In this document: in pieces, positions 35,142 through 43,705 of the stretch | Layout of the letters: every line of letters starts with the position of its first letter | Numbering within the stretch: the first letter of the stretch is position 1 | Source of the DNA: JAVBLY01 sp031553035 | GTDB lineage: Bacteria > Bacillota > Clostridia > Peptostreptococcales > Anaerovoracaceae | Direction of reading: 5' to 3' | NCBI GenBank assembly: GCA_031553035.1 | Contig: JAVBLY010000001.1 | Coordinates: forward strand, 248,001 to 312,000 | Length of the DNA stretch: 64,000 bases | Program-made: the position numbers and the translations under genes | The notes under the pieces: model-generated | Database searches by the model: none | What the model was told of the DNA's origin: nothing | What the model saw: only the letters and a program-made list of their open reading frames with translations

Positions 35142-37436
35142 ATGAGCAATATGGATGATTATATTAATCAATTTGAAGGATGTTTGCAGAAAGAGGAGCC
35201 GGCATGTACAAACGTATGCCCGTTTCATCTCAATGTTCTTGATTTTCAGGATAAAATAAAACGCCATAAATATGACAGGGCATACAGAAGTTATAAAAAT
35301 GCAGTATGCTTCCCTGAAATTGTGGCTGCATTATGTCCTGAATACTGCCATGACGTTTGTCCGAGAAAAGAATATGACGGAGCAGTACAGCTTAATCTGC
35401 TGGAACGTACATGTGTAACTAGAGCAGAGAAAAAAGATCCGACTTCATACAATGTCCCACATAAAAAAGGCAAGATAGGAATTGTCGGAGGTGGCATCAG
35501 TGGTCTTGCCTGCGCAATAAAACTTCTTGAAAAAAAATACGAAGTAATAATATTTGAAAAAGAAGATAAAATAGGCGGCCAGCTTGAGAGCCTTTTGCCT
35601 GAAGATATATACCTTTCTGATATAGAGCGTCAGTTCTCCAAGGAAGAATATGAACTTAAACTGAACACTGAAATAAAATCACTTGACACTTTAAATGAAT
35701 TTGAATTTAACTGTATCTATATCGCAACAGGATATGGTGGGAATGATTTCTATACCCTTGAAAGTGAGAATGGGTATTGTTATATGAAAGATGAGGTGGC
35801 TGTTTTCGGAGGAGGGTCACTGACAGGAAAGGATGCAGTAAAGTCAATTGCTGATGGTATAAAAATGGCATGGGCTATTGAGGTCTTTTTAAAAACAGGT
35901 ACTCAGGAGTATCCTATGTTACGGCAAAAGACCAAAGTGGTTGCAGACATAAAAGAATTTTCACCATGCCCTCCTGTGGATATTAACAAAAACTCCATTT
36001 TATCTGATAAAGAAACTGAAGTTGAAGCTGGAAGATGTATAAGGTGCCAATGTAATGCATGTTGGAGTGAGTGTGATATAGTAGCTTTTCATGATAAATG
36101 GCCAATGGGCATTAGAGAAGATATAAACATGACAGTTGTTTCCACCGAGTCTATGATACACAAAACTCCTGCTATTCGTCTAATTAACACTTGTACACAA
36201 TGTGGCTTATATGAAGAGTCATGTCCTCCTCATATAGCAATGGGCGATATGATTCTGGAGTCACGCAAACTGCTTCACAAACAGGGTAAAATGCCTCCTG
36301 CATTTCACGGATTTTGGCTTGATGACATGGAACATGCAAACAGTAATTTGGTAAAACTCAATATGAATTCTCCCGGAGAAACCACATCAGAATATGCATT
36401 TTTCCCGGGGTGCCATCTTGGTGCCACAGATCCCCGCTATGTTGAGGCCACCTACAAATGGCTTAATGATAATTTTAATAAAATGGGAATATTGGTGAGG
36501 TGCTGTGGTGTTCCGGCAGATTGGGCCGGCAATGAAGATATGCATAAAGATCAAATAGAAAGCCTAAAAGAAGACTGGATGAAATTAGGAAAACCTGCCT
36601 TAGTCGTGGCTTGTCCATCATGTAAAAAACATATATATAAATATCTGCCTGAAATCGACACGGTTTCCGTATATGAATTAATGGGGAAAAAAGGCAAATG
36701 GCCTGATTCTGAGTTCAAAATACAGGATGAATTTGCCATATTTGACCCTTGTTCTGCAAGGAATGATAACGCGTTTAAGAATTCTGTGAGAAAAGCCATA
36801 GCAACAACGGATATCAAAATAGCAGAATTCTCTAATAAAACAAGATATGGGTGTTGCGGTTTTGGTGGAAATGTTGAAATAGCCAACCCGGATTTTGCTG
36901 ATTATGTTGCAGCAAGAAGGGTCGATATAAGCGATAAACCATATTTGACCTATTGCATCAACTGCAGGGATGTTTTTATTGGTGAGAAAAAACCGACACT
37001 GCATGTGTTGGATGTGTTATTTGATTTGAATGGATTTGACATTGAACTTCCCAGTCTTACAAAGCGGCGCAGCAACAGATTGCGGTTAAAAGAATCTCTT
37101 TTAAGGGATTGTTGGGGTAAACAAATGGATAAACTCGAATGTAAATATGATTTTGAGATAGTACTTCATGATAAATTAAGAGAGAAAATGGATTCACTTA
37201 AGCTCGTGGATGATGATATTTGTCGAGTTATTGAAACCAGCAATAATTTTAATAGACGTACTTTTGATAAAGAAAATGATGAATACATCTGTTATGCAAA
37301 GTTGAATTACATAACCTGTTGGGTAAGATACAAAAAAGAAGAAAATGTTTACCATATAAAAAATGTATACACGCATAGAATGAATATAAAGCTGGAGGCC
37401 GTTTGGAATGGTAAAAAAACAGACGCTTATATGTGA
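35142..37436 (+). CDS. Pyridine-nucleotide-type flavin oxidoreductase fused to Fe-S (dicluster and CCG) domains
   Basis: The protein has 764 residues. The N-terminal part (about 20-90) has a Cys-rich segment like the GltD/dihydropyrimidine dehydrogenase Fe-S lead (CTNVCPFHLN, CPEYCHDVCPR). An FAD motif GIVGGGISGLACA starts at about 108. A CxxCxCNACxxEC site and a second CTQCGLYEESCPP site follow. Two heterodisulfide-reductase-like CCG segments (RCCGVPADW, YGCCGFGGN) come next, then a roughly 120-residue tail of unknown role. I recall this fusion as a partner of Mop-type aldehyde oxidoreductases, next to a small CxxC protein, which is the case here. It would take electrons from aldehyde oxidation. 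The RBS is weak. Confidence 0.85.
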   Translation: MSNMDDYINQFEGCLQKEEPACTNVCPFHLNVLDFQDKIKRHKYDRAYRSYKNAVCFPEIVAALCPEYCHDVCPRKEYDGAVQLNLLERTCVTRAEKKDPTSYNVPHKKGKIGIVGGGISGLACAIKLLEKKYEVIIFEKEDKIGGQLESLLPEDIYLSDIERQFSKEEYELKLNTEIKSLDTLNEFEFNCIYIATGYGGNDFYTLESENGYCYMKDEVAVFGGGSLTGKDAVKSIADGIKMAWAIEVFLKTGTQEYPMLRQKTKVVADIKEFSPCPPVDINKNSILSDKETEVEAGRCIRCQCNACWSECDIVAFHDKWPMGIREDINMTVVSTESMIHKTPAIRLINTCTQCGLYEESCPPHIAMGDMILESRKLLHKQGKMPPAFHGFWLDDMEHANSNLVKLNMNSPGETTSEYAFFPGCHLGATDPRYVEATYKWLNDNFNKMGILVRCCGVPADWAGNEDMHKDQIESLKEDWMKLGKPALVVACPSCKKHIYKYLPEIDTVSVYELMGKKGKWPDSEFKIQDEFAIFDPCSARNDNAFKNSVRKAIATTDIKIAEFSNKTRYGCCGFGGNVEIANPDFADYVAARRVDISDKPYLTYCINCRDVFIGEKKPTLHVLDVLFDLNGFDIELPSLTKRRSNRLRLKESLLRDCWGKQMDKLECKYDFEIVLHDKLREKMDSLKLVDDDICRVIETSNNFNRRTFDKENDEYICYAKLNYITCWVRYKKEENVYHIKNVYTHRMNIKLEAVWNGKKTDAYM

Positions 37437-37602
37437 TAAATGTCAAATTGAGATGGAAGAACTGGAAGCTGAGTTCTTATATTTAAATAAGACCTTCAGG
37501 CACAAAGTAAGACGCTGTCCAAAATGTGGGCAGATTTATTTATCGGAGGAGATCGTTTCCGGCAGAATGAAAGACGTGGAGAAAAAGCTGGAAGACAAAT
37601 AA
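37408..37602 (+). CDS. Small CxxC redox protein (DVU_1557-like family)
   Basis: The protein has 64 residues with two CxxC pairs, CDKCQIEME near the start and CPKCGQIYLSEE in the middle, and a charged C-terminal helix ending VEKKLEDK. It overlaps the end of the preceding gene by 29 bases in another frame, with GGAGG inside that gene as its RBS, so the two are translationally coupled. This size, motif pair and context recall small redox proteins found beside Mop-type aldehyde oxidoreductases and the flavin/Fe-S fusion. It could bind Zn or Fe and carry electrons or help metal-site assembly. The exact role is not known to me. Confidence 0.8.
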   Translation: MVKKQTLICDKCQIEMEELEAEFLYLNKTFRHKVRRCPKCGQIYLSEEIVSGRMKDVEKKLEDK

Positions 37603-37642
37603 TGTTTTAATTATATAATGATCACTTTGTAAGAGAGTGTGA

Positions 37643-37795
37643 AGAAAAGCCATCTACACCAATGACATAGAATCCTTAAATATCAGCTACCGCCGTTTAA
37701 ACACCGCTAGGAACGTTTTTCCGTTCGATATGGTACTTCTTAACACTCTCCATCTGCAAACGAGCAAATTACTCCAAAATGGTCAATTCACTTGA
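37643..37795 (+). pseudogene. Remnant of an IS256-family (Mutator) transposase
   Basis: Translation of the frame from 37643 gives RKAIYTNDIESLN and then RLNTARNVFPFD, which matches the C-terminal part of IS256-type transposases (IYTTNAIESLNR, then R-x-x-K-TRGSFP). Only about 50 codons remain before a stop at 37795, and no intact upstream part is present. It is a decayed fragment. The rest of 37603-37975 has no further gene that I can see. Confidence 0.75.
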
Positions 37796-37975
37796 GAAAC
37801 TGAGGCAAAATCAGAGACGAACTTGAAATCATGTACGAAGGCCGGACCTGATATACTGATAAAAAAATCAGATAATAAGTATCTGTCCTTCACACACCAC
37901 TTGACATCGAAATTTTGATACTTTAAATTTTTTCAAAAGGGGGTCTGAACAATCAAGCCCAGATCCCCGTCCTCC

Positions 37976-39052
37976 TCATTTTACATATTCATTAAGAGGT
38001 TTCCAGCGATAAGATATGGTCGGCAATTTATCTGTTGTTGTAAACCCAGGTTCGGCATTTATGACATCGGGCAATCTGTTTACCACTGATGCGCATGTTA
38101 TAGCAACCGTGTCCGGGTTTTTTAGCACGACTTCTATATCCGGTTCTCCATATAAGGTCCAGTAGATGACGTCTTCTTCGTCCGGTTCATAAACCTTTCC
38201 TACACAGGCACTTTCGATGGTAATACCTTCTTCAGTTTCTGTTATGACAGTAGCTGAGAGCCCGGTAGCATCACCGGCAGGAATGGTCTTGCCCAAAACA
38301 TGTGAATACAGATCCATTCCACTTGTTGTCGGAGTGAAAATTTGCTCCTGGCTTTTTACGGTGAGTCCAAACTTTTCACAGAGCCATCCATTTGAATTCC
38401 AGACATAACAGGGCAGAAATTCTTCTTTCTCAAGAACTTCCTTTCGCTGTGTTTCTTTGATGTCGTTGGGTGCAGATATTTTTTTTGCGAACTCCTCTTT
38501 TGTGAGGCCTACTCCATGGACATGGGCAAGAGCTATTCCATAATCTTCGGAATTATACACTACTGCTCCTTTTATTTTTGTCAATTTATTGGATGCTCCT
38601 GCAACAGTGTCTATGATATAGGTCCATCCCATATCCTGTGCTCCGGATCCACAGATGGAACAATTATTCTGCTTTGCCAATTCATCTATTTTCTTTGTCA
38701 TTTTGTATCTGGAGTTCCATGGATATAAAGCTTCTTCACATGTGGAAATAGCGTTTATTCCCATCTTTGCGCATAGAAGAAATATATCTTCGCAATCAGG
38801 CATCAACGCCATGGTTTCGATAATGCAGATATCAGGCTCTGTTTCTCTGAACACTTGCTCTGCATTTGATGCAAAGTCTATTACGACCCTTTTGTTTTCG
38901 GTGCCCATAAGTTCGCCGATATCTTTACCTACTACGCGATCGGTCTTATTGAATGCACAGACGATTTCTGCTCCATGGTCATAGACGTATTTCATGGTTG
39001 GGATCGACATTTTCCCGCATCCATATTGTGCTACTTTAATCTTTCTTTCCAT
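37976..39052 (-). CDS. ord: 2,4-diaminopentanoate dehydrogenase-like NAD(P)-dependent enzyme
   Basis: The protein has 358 residues; AAGGAGGAATATA lies just before its ATG at 39052. The N-terminal Rossmann fold starts KVAQYGCGKMSIPTMKYVYD, and EDIFLLCAKMGINAISTCEEALYPW and GSGAQDMGW follow. These features match 2,4-diaminopentanoate dehydrogenase (Ord) of ornithine fermenters, a relative of dihydrodipicolinate reductase; it removes an amino group oxidatively from C4 of 2,4-diaminopentanoate. No ornithine aminomutase (OraS/OraE) or thiolase (OrtAB) genes are next to it here, so it may act on another diamino or amino-keto compound. It stands alone on the minus strand between mobile-element debris. 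Confidence 0.75.
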   Translation of the reverse strand: MERKIKVAQYGCGKMSIPTMKYVYDHGAEIVCAFNKTDRVVGKDIGELMGTENKRVVIDFASNAEQVFRETEPDICIIETMALMPDCEDIFLLCAKMGINAISTCEEALYPWNSRYKMTKKIDELAKQNNCSICGSGAQDMGWTYIIDTVAGASNKLTKIKGAVVYNSEDYGIALAHVHGVGLTKEEFAKKISAPNDIKETQRKEVLEKEEFLPCYVWNSNGWLCEKFGLTVKSQEQIFTPTTSGMDLYSHVLGKTIPAGDATGLSATVITETEEGITIESACVGKVYEPDEEDVIYWTLYGEPDIEVVLKNPDTVAITCASVVNRLPDVINAEPGFTTTDKLPTISYRWKPLNEYVK

Positions 39053-39449
39053 TATATTCCTCCTTAAATATCAATATCAATTTTAAACAGCAAACATTGT
39101 GATCTTGTGATTTCGCTACTTAATATAATGCAACGAATATGCCAAATCCATATATGATAATCCTTTTTCTATAAATGTAAAAACCCTTCAGTTATGAGGT
39201 GTACTGTAGATAGGTGACTGTAATGGGTGTAATATTAATTATTTAACTGGATTGAATTTAAATTATTAATAAGTCAAAATTGAACGGAAAACAAGCATGG
39301 GTTAGTTCAGTCAAATTTGAATAATGATAGTCACAAACGACTACTATAATGGTGGTTTGCATGCCTTTGTATACGTTTTCCCTAAATCCCATCACTCTCG
39401 AATACCATACTTTATTTGCTTATTTTCCTCCAACCATTGCTGCGAATAT
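39053..39449. other. Intergenic region between ord-like gene and IS3 element
   Basis: No gene is supported in these roughly 400 bases. It must hold the promoter of the minus-strand gene at 37976-39052; no clear -10/-35 pair or sigma-54 site was found for it. It holds the dyad at 39328-39343, listed separately. Confidence 0.5.
39328..39343. promoter_or_regulatory. TAGTC-N6-GACTA dyad, third copy
   Basis: TAGTCACAAACGACTA matches the dyad TAGTCAAAAATGACTA at 52873-52888 at 14 of 16 positions. It lies about 105 bases outside the left end of the IS3 element. If the dyad is the operator of the activator encoded at 51420, this copy may have belonged to a transcription unit that the insertion split, perhaps the broken alcohol dehydrogenase on the other side. 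Confidence 0.55.
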
Positions 39450-39527
39450 TATAATGGACCCCTCTGTCAAGACACGAATTTCCTGAAAATAAGTTACACT
39501 CCTTTCTCGAAATCATATCTAAAAATA

Positions 39528-40331
39528 TTAACTGACTAGGGATAGCTCATCATTTCCATAAAGCTCTTTGGGACACTTGTCACCGATGCTGGAATATGGT
39601 CTGTAGGTGTTGTATTCTTCCATATACCTGTCGAGTTCGGCTCTCAATTCTCTGGGAGTGTTAAATTCATATATGTAAATCAAGTCGTATTTCAGTGTCC
39701 TGAAGAAGCGTTCTGTCCGGACATTATCAAGTGCCTGTCCTTTGCCGTCCATTGATACTCTGACTCCGAGAAGATTCATCAAGTCTATATAGTCGGGATT
39801 GGTAAAGTGTCCCCCCTGATCACTATTTATGATTTCCGGTCTTTTAGTAGATGTTACTCTTTTCAGGCATTTCATGACGAAGTCTTTGTCTAGAGTTGTT
39901 GATAATTCATAATCGACGATGCATCTGCTGTACCAGTCTATTATGATGAATAGATACATGAATCCTCGTCCCATTCTGATATACGTAATATCGATACCCC
40001 ACACTTGATCGGGGTGATCTATAATCAAATTTCTAAGTAAGTATGGCCTGATATATTTCTTATGATATCGCTTGGACAGATTGGGCTTTGGATATATTGT
40101 TCGTACGCCCATTTCTCGCATCAGCCTTAACACTTTCTTTCTGTTTACTATGATTTCGCAGTCACGACGAATAATCTTGGTTATCGTACGATATCCCCAT
40201 GTAGGATGATTGGTATGGATGCTATCGATCCAGTTCATTATGGTGATATCTTCTTCCGGGATTACTTTTGGTCCAGCATCGCGATATACGCTGCTTCTGT
40301 TAATCCCAAGAATTTCACACTGTCTTTTCAC
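39528..40331 (-). CDS. IS3-family transposase OrfB (DDE integrase domain)
   Basis: The track frame starts at a GTG and has 267 residues. The catalytic triad is visible: D in WGIDITYIR, D in NSDQGGHFT and E in DNVRTERFFRTLK. The region from HTNHPTWGYR to the end is typical of IS3 OrfB. The same frame continues upstream of the GTG through KLSDPVGRRELV into a run of nine A on the coding strand within orfA, so OrfAB is probably made as a fusion by ribosomal slippage, as is usual for IS3. No internal stop is seen. Confidence 0.92.
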   Translation of the reverse strand: MKRQCEILGINRSSVYRDAGPKVIPEEDITIMNWIDSIHTNHPTWGYRTITKIIRRDCEIIVNRKKVLRLMREMGVRTIYPKPNLSKRYHKKYIRPYLLRNLIIDHPDQVWGIDITYIRMGRGFMYLFIIIDWYSRCIVDYELSTTLDKDFVMKCLKRVTSTKRPEIINSDQGGHFTNPDYIDLMNLLGVRVSMDGKGQALDNVRTERFFRTLKYDLIYIYEFNTPRELRAELDRYMEEYNTYRPYSSIGDKCPKELYGNDELSLVS

Positions 40332-40338
40332 GGTCAGA

Positions 40339-40677
40339 TCATTTTCTTCTTTTGTAACCAGCTCTCTCCTCCCAACCGGGTCCGAGAGCTTCGTCAGATT
40401 TTTTTTTCAGAAAGTCGAATTCATGGGTTAATTGTCCAACTTTCTTCTCTAATTCTTCAGCATATTCTTTTTCTCTCTCAAGAGCTTCCTCTGCCTCTGA
40501 CGGTCCTTTCTTAAACACGGCATCGGCTCGTTCCAAAAATTCTTTTTTCCATCTGCTCAAGAGAACCGGGCTCACTCCATGTTTGGCTGATAACTCACTC
40601 AGAGTTGATCCTTCCTGGAGTAATTCCAATACTACTTTTGTTTTGAATTCTGCTGAATAGTTTGCTCGCTTTCTCAT
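40339..40677 (-). CDS. IS3-family transposase OrfA (helix-turn-helix, leucine zipper)
   Basis: The protein has 112 residues. It starts RKRANYSAEFKTKVVLELL, the common IS3 OrfA helix-turn-helix that binds the element ends (SELSAKHGVSPVLLSRWKKE). A coiled-coil segment follows (ALEREKEYAEELEKKVGQL). Near its 3' end a run of nine A gives a likely slippage site for production of the OrfAB fusion. The gene and orfB are in the usual order on the minus strand. Confidence 0.9.
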   Translation of the reverse strand: MRKRANYSAEFKTKVVLELLQEGSTLSELSAKHGVSPVLLSRWKKEFLERADAVFKKGPSEAEEALEREKEYAEELEKKVGQLTHEFDFLKKKSDEALGPGWEERAGYKRRK

Positions 40678-40760
40678 TCTTTCATTATAACTTATTTCTT
40701 CAAATTTTGTGTCTCACTCTTGGGGTCCATTATAGTTATCCAGCAAAGAAAGAGAAAAAA

Positions 40761-41027
40761 ATGAAAACATTTGAACTTACACAAATGTCAAATGGGATTC
40801 AATTGGTAGTTTTTGATGATGTAAAACCTAATCCAAAGGATGAAGATTACCAAAAATCTACACAACTGGCTTTGGAGAATAAAGTCGACCTTATTATCGA
40901 TTTTGGTGGAGGCAGTTCCATGGACAACAGTAAAGCGACAGCAATTTTACTGTTAAAGACCCGAGTTAAGGCATTCTTTAATATCAAAGTATACCATTTT
41001 GAAAAAGTCACCTGTATATACGGATAA
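40761..41027 (+). pseudogene. Truncated iron-containing alcohol dehydrogenase
   Basis: The fragment reads VVFDDVKPNPKDEDY and then DLIIDFGGGSSMDNSKATAIL, the NAD-binding part of group III iron alcohol dehydrogenases (VFD-V-PNP, then GGGS-D-K). The N-terminal 30-40 residues and everything past about residue 110 (metal-binding His residues) are missing; a stop is reached at 41027. It lies 26 bases from the right end of the IS3 element, so the insertion or a linked deletion probably destroyed it. An intact relative of the same superfamily is at 57052-58179. The remainder up to 41156 holds only the leader of GRE 3. Confidence 0.82.
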
Positions 41028-41156
41028 TTGTATCCTTTGAGATACTATTTATTCTTTTTTTAACATTATATAATTATTCTATAAATAGACAATGTAGGAT
41101 TTATGATGTGAGATAGATATAATTGCAAGGTTATTATATTAAAAGGAGGCGCGAAG

Positions 41157-43589
41157 ATGGCTACATGCGGATGCGGAAATGATATTTCTAAGGTTAAAAG
41201 AAATAAATGGCATGACGGTGCTACGGACAGAGTAAACAAGCTACGGGACCAATATTGGGAGAACAGACCGGAGATAGATACTGAAAGAGCACAGATATAT
41301 ACAAGGGTATACAAAGAAACAGAAGGAGAGGAAACCGCAATCAGAAGAGCGAAAGCACTTCTTGCGTACCTTTCAGAAAAGAGTTTAACGATAGGCGACA
41401 AGGAACTTGTTGTCGGTACGGAAGGTAAGAAACACAGATCAGCAACCGTTTGTCCCGATATTTGTTTTCACTGGATAGAAGATGAATTGGATACAATGGC
41501 GACCAGACCGCAAGATCCATATATAATTTCAGATGAAGACAAGAAAATACTTAGGGAAGAAATTTTCCCCTATTGGAACGGCAAGGCAATGGAAGATTAT
41601 TTTCTTGCAAACATGGATGATGAAATGAAAAGTGTCGGGTTTGGGACAAATATTATATTTGGTGATATAAAATCCCTTTCCGGCGGGGGAGAATGGTGCG
41701 TAGGATATGAACATATTATTCTGAAAAAAGGATTTAAGGGCGTAAAAGAAGAAGCAGAATCATATCTGGCTGCACTGGATAGAACTGATCCTGAAACTTG
41801 GGATAAGGTGAAATTTTACGAGGCTGTAATCATTACCTGCGAAGCGGCCAGGGTAATTGGCGAACGGTATGGAAACTATGCAGAAGAATTAGCACAAAAG
41901 GAGACTGATGAAAAGAGAAAAGCAGAGCTTTTCCGGATCGCAGAAAACTGCAAATTAGTACCCTACAATCCGCCGCAAAACTTTTTCCAGGCAATACAAG
42001 CGATCTGGCTTACCCAGATTATGATCTGGGCAGAAGAAAATCAACAATCAGCGTGCATCAGCAGGCCTGATCAGTATTTATATCCCTTTTATGAAAAGGA
42101 TATAAGAGAGGGGATTTTGGATGAACAGCAGGTACAAGAACTTCTTGAGTGCCTATGGATTAAGATGGCGGAAATAGTTTTTGTAGTACCGGAAGATTCA
42201 GCAGCGTTCTATTCTGGATATATTTCATTTCACGGCTTGACGATAGGCGGGATCGACAAAAACGGTGAAGATGCGGTAAATCCATTATCATATAAAATGC
42301 TTCAATGTACTATGGATCTGAGGATGCACAGTCCGACGATCAATGTAAGAGTCAATAAGAAGACACCGGATGAATTTTTAACGAAGGTTTGTGATCTTGT
42401 CAAGTTGGGGACCGGTCAGCCTGCTCTTTTCTTTGATGAAACGGTATTCGAAATCCTGAAACACAGGAACATACCATTTGAAGCGGCCTATAATTGGAGC
42501 GTCAGCGGGTGTGTGGAACCCAACGTTTGCGGTTCACATATGTGGGCAGAGGGTTGCAGATACAGCTATGCAACGGCAGTAGAATGGGCTCTGTTCAATG
42601 GATATACAAAATATTGGAAGAGGGACATGGGTGTTAAAACGGGCAATCCAAGAGAATTCAATACTTTCGAGGAATTTGAACTCGCTGTCAAAGCACAACT
42701 TGCCTATTTGATCAAGATGTCCGTGCTGAATACACACGTATCGGAAAAGGCTCATCAAAAAAGGTTACCTAAAACATTGCGTTCTATTTGTACTGAGGGC
42801 TGTATGGAAAGAGGACTTGACTGTATTTTCGGAGGAGCAAATTACAATACAGGACCGGGGCTGGAAACCACCGGACTTGCCGATCTTGCCGATTCCATGG
42901 CCGCAATCAAGAGACTGGTTTACGATGAGAAAGTGTTTACCATGGATCAACTTGTAACAATGATAGATAAGAACTTCGAAGGTTATGAGGCAGAAAGGCA
43001 GATGCTTATAAATAATGCACCAAAGTGGGGCAATGATGATAACTATGTTGATGAGATCGCAGCAAGGATGATGGATTTTTGTGCGGAGGAAACTGAAAAA
43101 TACAAGAGTGTGCTAGGGTATAACTTTGTGACGGGGGCAGTGCCCGTAATAGCCAATATTCCCCACGGCCAAGTGACAAGTGCATTACCTTCTGGCCGAA
43201 AAGCAGGTGTGGGACTTTCAGATGGAGTCTCGCCGTTTGGTGGATACGATAAAAACGGACCGACTGCTATAATCAAATCAGTTTGCAGTTTTGATCACAC
43301 CAAGTCGGGATGCGGTAATTTACTCAATATGAGACTTAGCCCTTCCCTCCTCACGTCAGAGCAGGATAAGAGAAACTTTATCTCATTGCTTAGGGCAGAA
43401 GAAGATCTTGGAGGCTATCATGTGCAGTTTAATGTAGTAGGGACCGAAACCCTTCTTGATGCCCAGAAAAATCCGCAGGACTATAGAGACCTTCTAGTTA
43501 GAGTTGCGGGATACAGTGCATTTTTTACAGAACTGAGATCGGAAGCACAGCAAGCCATTATAGATAGATCCGAATTGTCGGCATGGTAA
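41157..43589 (+). CDS. Glycyl radical enzyme 3 (CxE type, sister of GRE 2)
   Basis: The protein has 810 residues, with an AAAAGGAGG site before the ATG. Active-site Cys452 and Glu454 lie in SGCVEPNVCG; the radical Gly is at about 785 in RVAGYSAFF. It shares with GRE 2 the N-terminal KWHDGATDRVNKLRDQYW, FGDIKSLSGGGEWCVG and the WAEGCRYSYATAVEWALFNG run, so both probably belong to one subfamily and may have related substrates. Its first residues, MATCGCGND, are an unusual Cys-rich start absent from GRE 2. There is no activase directly beside it; those at 27457 or 46270 would have to act on it. GRE 4 follows after about 115 bases. Confidence 0.92.
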   Translation: MATCGCGNDISKVKRNKWHDGATDRVNKLRDQYWENRPEIDTERAQIYTRVYKETEGEETAIRRAKALLAYLSEKSLTIGDKELVVGTEGKKHRSATVCPDICFHWIEDELDTMATRPQDPYIISDEDKKILREEIFPYWNGKAMEDYFLANMDDEMKSVGFGTNIIFGDIKSLSGGGEWCVGYEHIILKKGFKGVKEEAESYLAALDRTDPETWDKVKFYEAVIITCEAARVIGERYGNYAEELAQKETDEKRKAELFRIAENCKLVPYNPPQNFFQAIQAIWLTQIMIWAEENQQSACISRPDQYLYPFYEKDIREGILDEQQVQELLECLWIKMAEIVFVVPEDSAAFYSGYISFHGLTIGGIDKNGEDAVNPLSYKMLQCTMDLRMHSPTINVRVNKKTPDEFLTKVCDLVKLGTGQPALFFDETVFEILKHRNIPFEAAYNWSVSGCVEPNVCGSHMWAEGCRYSYATAVEWALFNGYTKYWKRDMGVKTGNPREFNTFEEFELAVKAQLAYLIKMSVLNTHVSEKAHQKRLPKTLRSICTEGCMERGLDCIFGGANYNTGPGLETTGLADLADSMAAIKRLVYDEKVFTMDQLVTMIDKNFEGYEAERQMLINNAPKWGNDDNYVDEIAARMMDFCAEETEKYKSVLGYNFVTGAVPVIANIPHGQVTSALPSGRKAGVGLSDGVSPFGGYDKNGPTAIIKSVCSFDHTKSGCGNLLNMRLSPSLLTSEQDKRNFISLLRAEEDLGGYHVQFNVVGTETLLDAQKNPQDYRDLLVRVAGYSAFFTELRSEAQQAIIDRSELSAW

Positions 43590-43705
43590 GGTCAAACTGA
43601 TTTTGAGTAGATTATAAAAAGTGCTAAAAAGAAATACTGTTATATGAAAAATCAAAATGATATTCAATGTAGCAGCACTAGTAATAAAATGTTGGAGGTA
43701 ATATT

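Larger units (their letters stand above)
39450..40734. mobile_element. IS3-family insertion sequence, apparently complete
   Basis: The ends share an inverted repeat beginning TATAATGGACCCC (39450-39462) and ending GGGGTCCATTATA (40722-40734); further matches (GACAC/GTGTC) continue inward. The core ends may be TGGACCCC/GGGGTCCA, as IS3 elements usually start with TG. The element holds two minus-strand genes, orfA and orfB. I could not define a clean target duplication, because the flanks are AT-rich and self-similar (ATAA/TTAT). Confidence 0.85.

Noticed and set aside
39440..40745. Exact target-site duplication of the IS3 element
   Set aside because: The flanks are palindromic and AT-rich (ATAA/TTAT), so no unambiguous 3-4 base duplication can be called.
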